A stretch of DNA of 54,600 bases from Acidobacteriota bacterium (GTDB lineage: Bacteria; Acidobacteriota; Vicinamibacteria; Vicinamibacterales; UBA8438), in assembly GCA_011523845.1 (NCBI GenBank), contig WTFV01000185.1, forward strand, positions 1 through 54,600. Direction: 5' to 3'. Positions within the stretch are counted from its first letter, which is position 1. Every line of letters starts with the position of its first letter. Below the pieces are notes generated by a model that saw only the letters and a program-made list of their open reading frames with translations, did no database searches and had not been told where the DNA came from. Below are positions 1 to 8,881 of this stretch, in pieces. The position numbers and the translations under genes were made by a program.

Positions 1-360
1 GTGCCCGCAGTACGCCGGCTGCGCGTAGCCTGTCGCGATGCTCATCTGCCGGCAGTCCAGTGCTTCCCACCACAACTGGATGCTGTCGTATTCGCCGCCG
101 ATTTCCATGGCGGCCATGTTGACGACCGACTTCTCCGATTCGCCCAGGTCGGCGTACATCGCACAGTAGCCGCTGTCCATTCCCGAGGCCATGATGGCCG
201 GGTCGTACTCGTTGACCGCGGCGTTCATCCGGGGACAGTCGAGGCTGTCCCACCAGCCCGCGACGTTGTCGAACGAGGCGGCCTGGGCAGAGCCCCCGAA
301 TACCGACAGGCCCACGAGCACGACGGCGGACACGAAGCATCCACGGGTCATCGACTGCAT
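1..360 (-). CDS. Secreted protein with WWxxLDC repeats, C-terminus off the window
   Basis: Translating the minus strand from the ATG at 358-360 gives an open frame to the window edge (120 codons, no stop). It starts with a signal peptide (MQSMTRGC, then a hydrophobic stretch ending FGGSAQA). A GAGGGGGA ribosome site lies about 7 bases upstream. The mature part has two copies of a W-W-x-x-L-D-C-x-x-M motif about 64 residues apart (WWDSLDCPRM and WWEALDCRQM), each followed by an acidic stretch and a further Cys, so disulphide-linked repeats are likely. A TATACT -10-like hexamer lies at 423-428 on this strand. I do not recognise the family. The second in-frame ATG, three codons later, is an alternative start. 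Confidence 0.7.
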   Translation of the reverse strand, partial: MQSMTRGCFVSAVVLVGLSVFGGSAQAASFDNVAGWWDSLDCPRMNAAVNEYDPAIMASGMDSGYCAMYADLGESEKSVVNMAAMEIGGEYDSIQLWWEALDCRQMSIATGYAQPAYCGH

Positions 361-467
361 CTGCGTAATCCCCCTCGGAGTTGACCAGCGTGTTGGACCG
401 GATTCGACATCGTGAAGAGGAGAGTATACAAAATTGTCGTTGCGGGCCGGCATGCGGCGTCGGCCCG

Positions 468-1046
468 TCAGCGAGAGCCGTCGGGGTAGGAAGGCATTTC
501 GGGTTCCAGTTCGACGTGGACCGCGTCGGCCACCCGGTTGATGTAGTTGAAATAGCCGATGACCTGGACGGCGTGGTGAATGGCGGCGTCGTCGAGTCCG
601 GCGGCCCGCAGCGGTTGCAGGTCGGCCCGGGTCATGGCGGCGGGCGTCCGCGTGAGCCTGTCGGCGTAGGCGCACAGCGCCCGGTCGGCCGCGTCGAGCG
701 GCGCGTTGCGCCAGTCGGAGAGGACCGCGTCGGCCAACGCCGTGTCGCCTCCCTCTGTCGCGATCTCGGCCCGGAGATCGTCGGCGTGCGACAGCATTCA
801 ATAGTGGCAGTCGTTGACGCGGCTCACCACCGTGGCGAGCATTTCGCGCTGCCGGCCCGAGAGGTGGCCGGCGTCGGTCTTCATGATGGCGAGGTAGAGC
901 CCCATGGAGGCGTCCAGCATCTGCGGGTGCAGGCTCATCGCGCGCACGATGCCGAACACGCGGCCGGCGCGTTCGACGGCCTGCCGGTAGGTTCGCGCCA
1001 GGCGCCCGGCGGCCTCCTCGACGCCGACGGTACGGATCCAGGTCAT
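468..1046 (-). CDS. AhpD/CMD-like peroxidase-related selenoprotein (in-frame UGA as Sec)
   Basis: The reading frame runs MTWIRTVG...VNDCHY, then TGA (798-800), then MLSHADDLR...DGSR. Read through, it is 192 residues, the usual length for peroxidase-related carboxymuconolactone-decarboxylase-family proteins. The family motif is N-x-C-x-Y-C-x-x-x-H; here C80-H81-Y82-[TGA]83-M-L-S-H, so the stop replaces exactly the second redox cysteine. A long hairpin follows immediately (see 755-794). These enzymes are alpha-helical disulphide reductases/peroxidases with a CxxC active site; selenocysteine forms (CxxU) are known for AhpD-like proteins. The gene lies 10 bases after the LysR gene and is probably cotranscribed. 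Alternatives are a sequencing error (TGC to TGA) or a recent nonsense mutation. The selC/selB genes needed for Sec are not in the window. Confidence 0.75.
755..794 (-). promoter_or_regulatory. Candidate bacterial SECIS hairpin after the UGA codon
   Basis: Six bases after the TGA, on the minus strand, CTGTCGC (794-788) pairs perfectly with GCGACAG (761-755). GATCTC (779-774) pairs perfectly with GAGATC (767-762) around a CGGGCC loop (773-768). The 3' arm is continuous and the 5' arm has one 8-base bulge, so 13 base pairs form. The apical loop begins 25 bases after the end of the UGA and has G at its second position. This fits the rules I know for bacterial SECIS elements (loop roughly 16-37 bases downstream, G early in the loop). 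SelB recognition itself cannot be read from the sequence. Confidence 0.65.
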
Positions 1047-1056
1047 GGATCGAATG

Positions 1057-1941
1057 TTACGCGGAGGCGACCGTCCGGGCCGCGTCGAGGAAGGCCGCCG
1101 CGGCATGCGAACGCTCGCCCGTGCGCCGGTACACGAGGCGGATCTGGCGAGGGAGTCGAAGCTGGGCGACCTTGACCGCGGCCAACTGCCCGCGGGCGAT
1201 CTCCGCCAGGGCGCAACGTTTCGGCAACAGGGCCACGCCGAGGCCCATCTCCACCGCACGCTTGATCCCGTCCAGGCTCGGCAGTCCGATCTGGATGTTG
1301 ATCGTGGTGTGCCGCTGCTCGTACAGCCGCAGCACGCGCTCGCGCGCGGGCGACGCCTCGTTGTGGGCGATCACCGTCTGGCGGCCGAACTCCTCCATGG
1401 TGATGCGCGGTCGCGCGGCCAGCGGATGCCGCGGATCGATCAGCATCACGAGCTCGTCCTCGCCGAGCGAGAGAGACTGCAGGCCCCGTTCGCGGGGCGG
1501 AAAGGTCAGCACGCCGAAGTCCAGCGACCGGCTGAGCACCTCCTTCGCCACCTGCCGGGCGGAGACACGGCGTACCTCGACCTGCGCGTGAGGATGGTCC
1601 AGGCGGAAGCGCTCGACGACCGGAAGCAGGACGTGCACGGCGCCCTCGTTGGCGCCGATCAGCACGCGGCCCCGCCGCAGGTCCTGCAGCTCGCGCACCG
1701 CGCTCTCGGCCTCGGCCTTGAGCGCCGTCAGGCGTTGCGCGTAGTCGAGCAGCAGCTCGCCCGCCTCGGTCAGCCGGCCCCCTTTCGACGACCGGTCGAA
1801 CAGCCGCTCGTCCAGCTCGTCCTCCAGTCGCCTGATCGCCTGGCTGACGGCCGGCTGCGTCCGGTGCAGCCGCTCCGCGGCGCGCGAGAAGCTCCGCTCG
1901 GCGGCGACGGCGAGGAAGACCTGCAGCTCGGCGAGATCCAT
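1057..1941 (-). CDS. LysR-family transcriptional regulator
   Basis: This 294-residue protein has a typical LysR winged helix-turn-helix at residues 1-60 (MDLAELQVFLAVAAERSFSR then AAERLHRTQPAVSQAIRRLE). An effector-binding domain of the periplasmic-binding-protein type follows at about 90-290. The ATG at 1941 gives the canonical LysR N-terminus; longer in-frame extensions have no family support. It lies 10 bases upstream of the probable selenoprotein on the same strand, so it likely controls or is cotranscribed with that redox gene. The inducer is unknown, and nothing in the sequence identifies it as OxyR: I see no clear pair of regulatory cysteines. Confidence 0.9.
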   Translation of the reverse strand: MDLAELQVFLAVAAERSFSRAAERLHRTQPAVSQAIRRLEDELDERLFDRSSKGGRLTEAGELLLDYAQRLTALKAEAESAVRELQDLRRGRVLIGANEGAVHVLLPVVERFRLDHPHAQVEVRRVSARQVAKEVLSRSLDFGVLTFPPRERGLQSLSLGEDELVMLIDPRHPLAARPRITMEEFGRQTVIAHNEASPARERVLRLYEQRHTTINIQIGLPSLDGIKRAVEMGLGVALLPKRCALAEIARGQLAAVKVAQLRLPRQIRLVYRRTGERSHAAAAFLDAARTVASA

Positions 1942-2146
1942 GGTGCTCGAAGAGGCAGCCCGTGCGGGCGGAGAGGTCCGTTCCCGTTTGCGGCAGGTGG
2001 TGCCCCGCGCCGGATCCGCCACGGCCCGCCGTCCGATACTATAGCGTGGAGTTATGGAGACGATGCGTCGATAAGCTGGACACATCAAGCTGCCGGTTTG
2101 CCCGCAGGCGTTCGGCCGGTCGCCCAGGAGTCCGGGCGCCGGCCTC

Positions 2147-2668
2147 TCAGTCGACGACGTAGCTGAAGAGCTTGAACTCGCCCTCGCGTTCGAGGATGGA
2201 GCCGAACAGCGCGAGGCGCGCCGTTTCGCCGTCTTCGTCGAGCAGGTCGAGCACCGTCTCGCGATGCACGCGGTAGGTCCGGTACGGCGTCGCCTCGCCC
2301 TCGAATGCCACGCGGACGAGCTCGTAGCGCCTTCCCCCGTGGCGTGCGAGGAGCCGGCGCAGCGCATTGCCGCTCTTCTGATGCAGGTCGCCCCAGGCGT
2401 AGTCGAACGGCACGCCGCGCTCGGGCCGGCTCGACGGCAGGTCGGGCCAGACGGCGGTCCGGAACTCGAGCTCGGAGAGCGCCAGGCTCGCGAGCGTGTC
2501 GGCGTCGCCGTCGGCCAGGGCCGCCAGCACCGCCTCGCTCAGCGCCTCCGGGGAGGGGAGCGTGTTGTGGAGCGGCGACAGCGAAGCGTCGTCGACACCG
2601 GCGCCGCAGCCGGCCGCCGCCCACACGACGATTAGAGAGGCGCCTAGTTGATGGCGAAGTCCGTCCAT
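2147..2668 (-). CDS. Putative lipoprotein of unknown function
   Basis: A 173-residue protein with a short hydrophobic leader and a lipobox (A-A-G-C at residues 18-21, then GAGVDD), so it is probably lipid-anchored. The mature part is mixed alpha/beta, with conserved-looking segments around residue 90 (FDYAWGDLHQKSGNALRRLL) and a C-terminal strand ending FKLFSYVVD. I recognise no family. The start overlaps the 3' end of the upstream secreted beta-helix gene by 25 bases on the same strand, which suggests translational coupling and a shared operon with the TonB-dependent receptor. Confidence 0.7.
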   Translation of the reverse strand: MDGLRHQLGASLIVVWAAAGCGAGVDDASLSPLHNTLPSPEALSEAVLAALADGDADTLASLALSELEFRTAVWPDLPSSRPERGVPFDYAWGDLHQKSGNALRRLLARHGGRRYELVRVAFEGEATPYRTYRVHRETVLDLLDEDGETARLALFGSILEREGEFKLFSYVVD

Positions 2669-4047
2669 CCGATGTACCAGTCTTCCTGGCCGGACCCGGG
2701 GGGGCCGACGGCCCCGATGAAGTTGGCGATCTCGAAGAAGCCGTCGTTCGGCGGCACGGCAGGCGCGATCTCGCCGGTCAGGGCCGGCGACCCGGACCGC
2801 GGGGCGAAGTTGCGGGTCGGATCCAGCAGGTCGAAGGGGCAGAACGGACAGAGGTGGGAGGGCTCGCCGAGAAGCGGATCGATGAAGTCCACCTCGTTCG
2901 CGCCGGTCACGAACTCCAGGGTCGAGATCGCCGCCTCCGCGTCGTCGTCGTCCGGCTTGAAGTTGCCCATGCAGCCCTCGACGAGGCAGTTGCCGTAGAC
3001 CAGCCCGCTCTCGAGCGTCAGCTCGCCGTTGGCCACCTGGTCGAAGGTGGCCGGGTGGTCGATGTCGATCGCCGCCTCCTTGAAGCCGGTGACGATGAAG
3101 TTGCGGATGGTGGCCGCCGTGCCCTCGCGGAGCAGCATGCCGATGTCGCTCTCGTCGCCGGGGAAGTCGTAGGGGTCGCCGATCAACGTCACGTTGTAGA
3201 GGGTCGGGTCGGAGCGGGGCGTCAGGTTGTTGTTGTCGCCGTTGTTGTCCGACTCGAAGCCGTTGTCGGCGTCGTCGCCCATCTGCATGGCGATCATGAA
3301 CTGGCCCTTGCCCTGCCAGCCGTCGGTCCAGTCGAAGCTGTCGTCCGCGATCGCGAAGCAGATGACGTGCTTCACCTCGACCGTGCCGCCGAAGAACTCC
3401 AGGCCGTCGTCCTTGTTGAGCTTCACCATGATGTGGTCGACCTCGGTGTTCCGGCCGACCCCCTGGAACGCGATGCCGTTCAGCTCGTTGTCCGGACTGA
3501 ACTCCGTGCCGGCGAACTCGACCCGGACGTAGTAGAGGTGCCCGCTGTCGTCATCCGGATCGTCGCCGCCGTAGATGCCGGTATCGCCTTCGCCCTCGCC
3601 CTCTCCGCCGGGCACGTTGAGGGGCGCCCGTCCGTTGATGATCAGGCCGCCCCAGTCCGCCCGCGCGCGCTCGCCGGGCTCCTGGTCGCTGCTCATGACG
3701 ATGGGCGCCTCGGCGGTTCCGTTCGCCAGGATCTGTGCGCCCTGCGCGATGATGAGCGTGCCGTTGGTTTCGGACCGGCCGAAGATCCGGGTGCCGGCCT
3801 CGATCGTCAGGCGCGCCGGCTCCTCGACGAACACGGCGCCGTCGAGCAGCCAGAGCGAGTCCGCGGTGAACGTCATGTCGGCGGTGATCCGCCCGCCGAC
3901 GATGCAGAGCCGATCGTCTTCATGCGGCTGGCAGTCGATGTTGGCCTGGGCGGACGTGGATGGACCGATCCACGCGACGGCCGCGGCCAGCGCGCCCGCC
4001 GCGAGAACGTGGCGTCCCGATCGCCGCACGGTCGGATTCCGAATCAT
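2644..4047 (-). CDS. Secreted beta-helix-like protein partnered with a TonB receptor
   Basis: 467 residues from the ATG at 4047, which gives a signal peptide (MIRNPTVRRSGRHVLAAG... ending SAQA). The frame is open further upstream, but that part is the dispersed repeat at 4079-4230 and is unlikely to be translated. The mature protein is rich in short strand-turn units (DWGGLIINGRAP, NGIAFQGVGRNTEVDHIMV, NKDDGLEFFGGTVEV), Asp/Gly-rich loops and a few Cys pairs (CPFCPF), as in right-handed beta-helix proteins. From memory, proteins with the WGGLIINGxAP motif often lie beside TonB-dependent receptors, as here. The likely role is surface or periplasmic handling of the receptor's unknown substrate. 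Confidence 0.75.
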   Translation of the reverse strand: MIRNPTVRRSGRHVLAAGALAAAVAWIGPSTSAQANIDCQPHEDDRLCIVGGRITADMTFTADSLWLLDGAVFVEEPARLTIEAGTRIFGRSETNGTLIIAQGAQILANGTAEAPIVMSSDQEPGERARADWGGLIINGRAPLNVPGGEGEGEGDTGIYGGDDPDDDSGHLYYVRVEFAGTEFSPDNELNGIAFQGVGRNTEVDHIMVKLNKDDGLEFFGGTVEVKHVICFAIADDSFDWTDGWQGKGQFMIAMQMGDDADNGFESDNNGDNNNLTPRSDPTLYNVTLIGDPYDFPGDESDIGMLLREGTAATIRNFIVTGFKEAAIDIDHPATFDQVANGELTLESGLVYGNCLVEGCMGNFKPDDDDAEAAISTLEFVTGANEVDFIDPLLGEPSHLCPFCPFDLLDPTRNFAPRSGSPALTGEIAPAVPPNDGFFEIANFIGAVGPPGSGQEDWYIGWTDFAIN

Positions 4048-4078
4048 CGTTCGTCTCACCCCTGCTGCCTGACAGCCG

Positions 4079-4230
4079 GTGGCGAAAGCCCCGCTGCATT
4101 CGAGCGGCGATGCATCCCGCGTGGGCGGCGTTGCTCCTCGGTCGAATATGCCCGATATGCTCCCTCGTCGCGCCTTGCCACGCGGGCGCCTCGCCGCTCT
4201 CGGTGCGACGCGGGGTTCCACCACGGACTG
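4079..4230 (+). repeat. Dispersed ~150-bp intergenic repeat, copy A
   Basis: This stretch between the beta-helix gene and its TonB receptor matches, in inverted orientation, 42822-42975 almost base for base. It matches the ends of 46127-46193 in the same orientation. Shared blocks include GCATTCGAGCGGCGATGCAT, TGCTCCTCGGTCGAAT, GCTCCCTCGTCGCGCCTTGC and CTCGCCGCTCTCGG. It has several spurious open frames and no plausible gene. Its location between cotranscribed genes suggests a structured intergenic element or miniature mobile element. Confidence 0.8.
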
Positions 4231-4293
4231 TCGAGAATTCCAGGTCATCGCTGATTTCGCCTCTGCTGTGCGCTCGCGGCGCCCGCGTCTCCG

Positions 4294-7200
4294 CTACGGG
4301 TGATAGGTGACTCCGAAGCTCATGGACCGCCCCAGGTTGAAGACCCGCTGCAGGGGTCCGTCGCCGCCCTGCGTGTACTCGAAGGGCTGATCGGTGAGGT
4401 TCGTGAACGCCACCCTGAGGCTGGCCCGCTCGAAGCGCTTCGCGAGGACGAAGTCGACCGAGTGGCGTCCCTTCTCGATGATGTCCGGCAGTCCCAGTGA
4501 GCCGACGTCGCTGATCCGGTCGTCGAAGTAGTTGAACAGCAGGCGGCCCGAATAGCCCATGCCGCGCAACTCGAACAGCGCGTTGAACAGGTTCGGCGAG
4601 GTCCCCGCGAGCGGGCGTACCAGCGACGTCTGCACCTGCCGTGCGGCGGGCGACAGCGTCACCTCGGAGTCGACGTAGGTGTAGTTGGCGCCGACCAGCA
4701 CGTACGGGCCGACGAGCGAGCGCGCCTCCAGCTCGATCCCCGCGTTCCTGGCGGTGTCGGCGTTGGTGAACGACGTGCGCAACTGCGCGGTCGGCTCGAC
4801 GGTCCGTTCGATCGGGTCGTCGAACTGCTTGTAGAAGAAGCTTGCCGACAGTACTTCCTCGGCCCCGGGGAACCACTCCCAGCGCAGGTCGAGGTTCTGA
4901 ATCAGCGACTGGTTCAGGTCGGGGTTGCCGACGATGGCCCGGCCGCCGACGACGTCGGTGAACTCGAACGGCGAGACCTCGCGGAACTCCGGCCGGTTGA
5001 CCGTCTGGCTGTAGCCGAGCCGCACGTTCTGATCGGCGCGCAGCGCGTAGACGAGGTTGACCGCCGGGAACAGATCGGTCTCGTCGAGCGAGGCGCGCTG
5101 CACGTCGGCCGTCTGCTGGTCGATGGTTCCGGAGAACGGGTCCAGGGTCTCCACGTCCTGGCGGAACTGCTCCACGCGCGCCCCGGTCACGAGGCGCGTC
5201 GAGGCCGAGAGGGGAAGGTCGACCATCCCGTAGAACGACGTGACCGTCTGCGCGGCGTCGTAGCGGTCGGTTCCGCGGGTCTCCTCCTTGAGCTCGAATG
5301 CCTCGCCGATGTTCCCGGTCGTGAAGAGCTGCTCGGCCGGCAGCGAGAGATCGACGCGCGCGGCGCCCCGGCTCGCGAAGCTGCCGAGCCGATGGCTGAG
5401 ATCGCGCGCGCCGCTCGCCCCGGCGAAGAGGGGAAGGTCGACCATCCCGTAGAACGACGTGACCGTCTGCGCGGCGTCGTAGCGGTCGGTTCCGCGGGTC
5501 TCCTCCTTGAGCTCGAATGCCTCGCCGATGTTCCCGGTCGTGAAGAGCTGCTCGGCCGGCAGCGAGAGATCGACGCGCGCGGCGCCCCGGCTCGCGAAGC
5601 TGCCGAGCCGATGGCTGAGATCGCGCGCGCCGCTCGCCCCGGCGAAGAGGCCGCCGAGGCTGCGCGGCACGAAGCGCAGCCGGCGCGAGTGGAAGTCGCG
5701 GCTGCGGTCGATGGTGTTGCCGCCGAACTTCACCTGCGAGGCCAGGCCGTCCCACTGCTCGAAGAGCGTGCTCCAGTTGGCGCTGCTCTCGATCGTGTCG
5801 TCGGTCAGATCGTTGAACTGCCGCAGGCCGCTCTGGGACTCGTCGGCGAGAACGAACGCCTGGCGCGCCGGATCGGACTCGTAGAGGACCTCGCGCAGAT
5901 CCGGTTCCTCGCGGTCGGCGCGCGACAGGGCGATCTTCCAGTCCAGCCGGCTGTTCGACAGGGTGGGGAAGAGGTGGTCGCCGCCCACGTGGTGGCTGGC
6001 GATCCGTTCCTCGACCCACCACAGCCGCTGGTTCCGGATGTCGTTGCCGGCGTCGTCGTTGTAGCCCTGGAACCGGCGGGTCTCGTTGGTCCCGACGTGC
6101 GTGTAGAAGTTGTCGAAAGACAGCCGCTGGTTCGGGGTGAACTGGTAGGCGACGTTGCCGACCGCGCCGACGGTGCCCGACTGCTCGGTGGTCTCGAAGT
6201 CGTAGGGTCCGTTGAACGGCTCGATGCCGCCGCTGCCGACCTTGTAGAAGGTCCGCTGCTCCTCGGTGAACTGCGAGTCCTGCGCGTGGCGCAACGTGGC
6301 GACGATGCCCAGCTTGCCGAAACGGCCGCCGAACAGGGCGTGGTAGGACTGGTCGATCGGGAGCGACAGCGGTTGCGGGTCCCAGACGTTGGCGAACTGC
6401 TCGCCGATCCGTTCGAGGTCGTCGCCCGAGAAGCCGAGCGTGCCGGAGAAGCGGCCGCCGCGGGTCACCTTGCGATCCGGAAACCCGGTGGGCAACGCCC
6501 GCGTGCCGTCGTCGAAACCGAGCCGGTCGCGCCCGCCGCCCGGATAGCCGAGCCCCATCGCGCCCGTGGTCAGGCTGTTCCAGCCGCCGCCCGCCGAGAG
6601 CTCGAACGAGGTCGCGTCGGGCAGCTTCATCGGGACGATCTCGACCAGGCCGCCGGCGAACTGCGAGGGCTTGTCCGGGGTGTAGGTCTTGCTGACCTGC
6701 ACGCTGTCGATGAGGCCCGTCGGAAAGAGGTCGAGCGGCACCACGCGGCGGTCGGGCTCGGTGGTGGGCAGGGTGGCGCCGGCGAGCGTGGTGTTGCTGT
6801 AGCGCTCGCCGAGGCCGCGGACGAAGACCGACTGTCCCTCGACGACCGAGACGCCGGTGACGCGCTGCATGGCGTCGGCGGCGTTCGAATCGTTGTTGGC
6901 CGACATCTCGATGGCGCCGATGTTGTCCTGCACGGACGGGGCGCGCATCCGCATCATCATCTGGGCGGCCGCGGTCGACGAGTCGGCCTCCAGCGTCGCC
7001 GCCGTGACGACCAGCTCTTCGGCGAAGACGTTCGAGCCGAGGGCGATCCGGACCGCCGACAACTGCCCGGCGACGACCTCGACGCTGACGTTCGTCTCGG
7101 CGTAGCCGGCCAGGACGATGCGGATGTCGTAGGTTCCCGGCGGCAGCTCCAGGCGGTACCGGCCGTCGAGGTCGGTGTAGGCGATGTGCCCCGTGCCGAC

Positions 7201-7341
7201 CGCCTCGACCGGAACCCCGGGGAGCGTGATGGCGAGGTTCTGGTCGATGACCTCGCCCGCGATCCAGCCGACCTCCTGGGCTTGCGCCGGCGCCGCCGCG
7301 ACGAGCGTCGACGCCAGGATGGACCCGATCGTTCTGCGCAT
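4294..7341 (-). CDS. TonB-dependent receptor with N-terminal carboxypeptidase-regulatory domain
   Basis: 1,015 residues from the ATG at 7341 (MRRTIGSILAST...AQA signal peptide). Residues about 28-105 form a carboxypeptidase-regulatory-like beta-sandwich (DLDGRYRLELPPGTYDIRI). About 125-235 is the TonB plug (DAMQRVTGVSVVEGQSVFVR and DSVQVSKTYTPDKPSQFAGG). The rest is a 22-strand-type barrel ending MSFGVTYHP. It should import a large or scarce substrate across the outer membrane using TonB energy; the substrate is not deducible. Residues about 565-711 contain an exact in-frame duplication of 73 residues (see 5208-5650). It is divergent from leuA and probably forms an operon with the two genes downstream (beta-helix protein, lipoprotein). 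Confidence 0.92.
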   Translation of the reverse strand: MRRTIGSILASTLVAAAPAQAQEVGWIAGEVIDQNLAITLPGVPVEAVGTGHIAYTDLDGRYRLELPPGTYDIRIVLAGYAETNVSVEVVAGQLSAVRIALGSNVFAEELVVTAATLEADSSTAAAQMMMRMRAPSVQDNIGAIEMSANNDSNAADAMQRVTGVSVVEGQSVFVRGLGERYSNTTLAGATLPTTEPDRRVVPLDLFPTGLIDSVQVSKTYTPDKPSQFAGGLVEIVPMKLPDATSFELSAGGGWNSLTTGAMGLGYPGGGRDRLGFDDGTRALPTGFPDRKVTRGGRFSGTLGFSGDDLERIGEQFANVWDPQPLSLPIDQSYHALFGGRFGKLGIVATLRHAQDSQFTEEQRTFYKVGSGGIEPFNGPYDFETTEQSGTVGAVGNVAYQFTPNQRLSFDNFYTHVGTNETRRFQGYNDDAGNDIRNQRLWWVEERIASHHVGGDHLFPTLSNSRLDWKIALSRADREEPDLREVLYESDPARQAFVLADESQSGLRQFNDLTDDTIESSANWSTLFEQWDGLASQVKFGGNTIDRSRDFHSRRLRFVPRSLGGLFAGASGARDLSHRLGSFASRGAARVDLSLPAEQLFTTGNIGEAFELKEETRGTDRYDAAQTVTSFYGMVDLPLFAGASGARDLSHRLGSFASRGAARVDLSLPAEQLFTTGNIGEAFELKEETRGTDRYDAAQTVTSFYGMVDLPLSASTRLVTGARVEQFRQDVETLDPFSGTIDQQTADVQRASLDETDLFPAVNLVYALRADQNVRLGYSQTVNRPEFREVSPFEFTDVVGGRAIVGNPDLNQSLIQNLDLRWEWFPGAEEVLSASFFYKQFDDPIERTVEPTAQLRTSFTNADTARNAGIELEARSLVGPYVLVGANYTYVDSEVTLSPAARQVQTSLVRPLAGTSPNLFNALFELRGMGYSGRLLFNYFDDRISDVGSLGLPDIIEKGRHSVDFVLAKRFERASLRVAFTNLTDQPFEYTQGGDGPLQRVFNLGRSMSFGVTYHP
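5208..5650 (-). repeat. Perfect 219-bp tandem duplication inside the TonB receptor gene
   Basis: Positions 5208-5431 and 5427-5650 are identical base for base, offset 219 bp (73 codons), with a 5-base overlap (AGAGG) that looks like junction microhomology. The frame is preserved, so the receptor repeats the block FAGASGARDLSHR...SFYGMVDLPL. Complete identity means a very recent slippage event or an assembly artefact. Confidence 0.95.
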
Positions 7342-7672
7342 GTGATTCCGTTCTCCGATCCGCTGGCATGGCACCGGCTGGGCGCACCGGAGGTCCGCCG
7401 CCGACGAGACGGAAAGACGATACCGGCGGGGTGTATCCGGTCCATGGCCGGTTCGTTAAATCAGCGTAAACGTGTGGCGCGGGGCGCCGGCCGGGTTCCG
7501 GGGCGGCGGAGCCTTGCGGCCGAAAGCCGTACGGCGGCATCCGTTCCCAGGCTGCGGACGGCGAACCGCCGTATAAGAATTGTTGATTACAGGGTAATGA
7601 TTATAACTTTGACTTTGGCCGGGCAAGCCGGGCTAGAGTAGAAGGAACCCATACACTCAGGCGGGAGCACGC
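7342..7672. promoter_or_regulatory. Divergent intergenic region, TonB receptor / leuA
   Basis: This 331-bp gap holds no gene. The last 100 bases before leuA are unusually AT-rich (7570-7615). A possible leuA promoter is TTGACT (7609-7614) with TAGAGT (7634-7639) at a long 19-base spacing. Just upstream is a short palindrome, ATTAC-AGG-GTAAT (7586-7598), a candidate operator. The leuA ribosome site GGGAG lies about 8 bases before its ATG. These are weak pattern calls. Confidence 0.35.
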
Positions 7673-8863
7673 ATGGCCAAGGACAAGTTGATCATCTTCG
7701 ACACCACGCTGCGCGACGGCGAGCAGTCGCCCGGCTTCTCCATGAACACGGACGAGAAGATCCGCCTCGCACGCCAGCTCGAGGCGCTCGGCGCCGACAT
7801 CATCGAGGCCGGCTTTCCGATTGCGTCCGACGACGACGCGCACGCCGTGCAGCTCATTGCGCAGCAGATCCGGCGTCCGGTGATCGCGGCCCTCGCGCGC
7901 TGCAACCCGGCCGACATCGAGCGGGCCGGCGAGTCGCTCCGTCCGGCGGAGCGCTCGCGCATCCACACCTTCATCGCCACCTCGGACCTGCACCTGGAGC
8001 GCAAGCTGCGGATCGGCCGCGACACGTGCCTGCAGGCGGTCACCGACGGCGTGACCCAGGCCCGCGGCTACACCGACGACGTCGAGTTCTCGGCCGAGGA
8101 CGCGACCCGCAGCGACATCGATTTCCTGTGCCGCGTCGTCGAGACGGCCATCGAGGCGGGAGCGACGACCATCAACCTGCCGGACACCGTCGGCTACTGC
8201 ACGCCGGAGGAGATAGAGGAGTTCTTCACGGAGGTGCGCGGCCGGGTGAGCGGCGCCGATCGCGTCGTCTTCAGCGCGCACTGCCACGACGACCTCGGAC
8301 TGGCGGTGGCCAACTCGCTGGCCGCGATGCGGGCCGGGGTGCGTCAGGTGGAGTGCACCATCAACGGCATCGGCGAGCGCGCGGGAAACGCTTCGCTGGA
8401 AGAGATAGTCATGGCGACGCGGGTCAAGCCCGACCGGCTGCCGTACACGACCGAAATCGACACCACCCAGCTCGTCCGGACGAGCCGGCTGCTGTCGGAG
8501 CTGACCCAGGAGCCGGTGCAGGCCAACAAGGCGATCGTCGGCCGTAACGCTTTCGCCCACGAGGCCGGCATCCACCAGGACGGTGTGATCAAGGATCGCC
8601 GCACCTACGAGATCATGACGCCGGCGGACGTCGGCGTGGAGTCGACGCTCGTCCTCGGCAAGCATTCCGGAAGGCACGCGGTGAAGAAGCGCTGCGAGGA
8701 CCTCGGGCACGAGCTGAGCCGCTTCGAGCTCGATCGGGTCTACCGCGAGGTGATCGCCCTGGCCGATCGGCAGAAGTCGGTCAGCGACGACGACGTGGCG
8801 GCCATCGTAGGACGCGTCGTTTCGGCTGCGCCGGCTGTCGTGGCCGGCGAGGGCGTCGCCTGA
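7673..8863 (+). CDS. leuA: 2-isopropylmalate synthase lacking the leucine-regulatory domain
   Basis: First committed step of leucine synthesis: acetyl-CoA plus 2-oxoisovalerate gives 2-isopropylmalate. The TIM-barrel catalytic domain is complete: [12 protein letters not shown] near the N-terminus, [22 protein letters not shown], the metal-binding HCHDDLG, and the [14 protein letters not shown] segment. The HEAGIHQDG linker region follows (about 310-320). The protein ends at residue 396, whereas usual bacterial LeuA is about 510-520 residues with a C-terminal allosteric domain; here a TGA and then leuB follow after 18 bases. It may therefore be insensitive to leucine. Homocitrate synthase (NifV-type, about 380 residues) is an alternative, but the motifs and the leuB neighbour favour LeuA. 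Confidence 0.88.
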   Translation: MAKDKLIIFDTTLRDGEQSPGFSMNTDEKIRLARQLEALGADIIEAGFPIASDDDAHAVQLIAQQIRRPVIAALARCNPADIERAGESLRPAERSRIHTFIATSDLHLERKLRIGRDTCLQAVTDGVTQARGYTDDVEFSAEDATRSDIDFLCRVVETAIEAGATTINLPDTVGYCTPEEIEEFFTEVRGRVSGADRVVFSAHCHDDLGLAVANSLAAMRAGVRQVECTINGIGERAGNASLEEIVMATRVKPDRLPYTTEIDTTQLVRTSRLLSELTQEPVQANKAIVGRNAFAHEAGIHQDGVIKDRRTYEIMTPADVGVESTLVLGKHSGRHAVKKRCEDLGHELSRFELDRVYREVIALADRQKSVSDDDVAAIVGRVVSAAPAVVAGEGVA

Positions 8864-8881
8864 TCTGCGGAGCTGTCGCCG

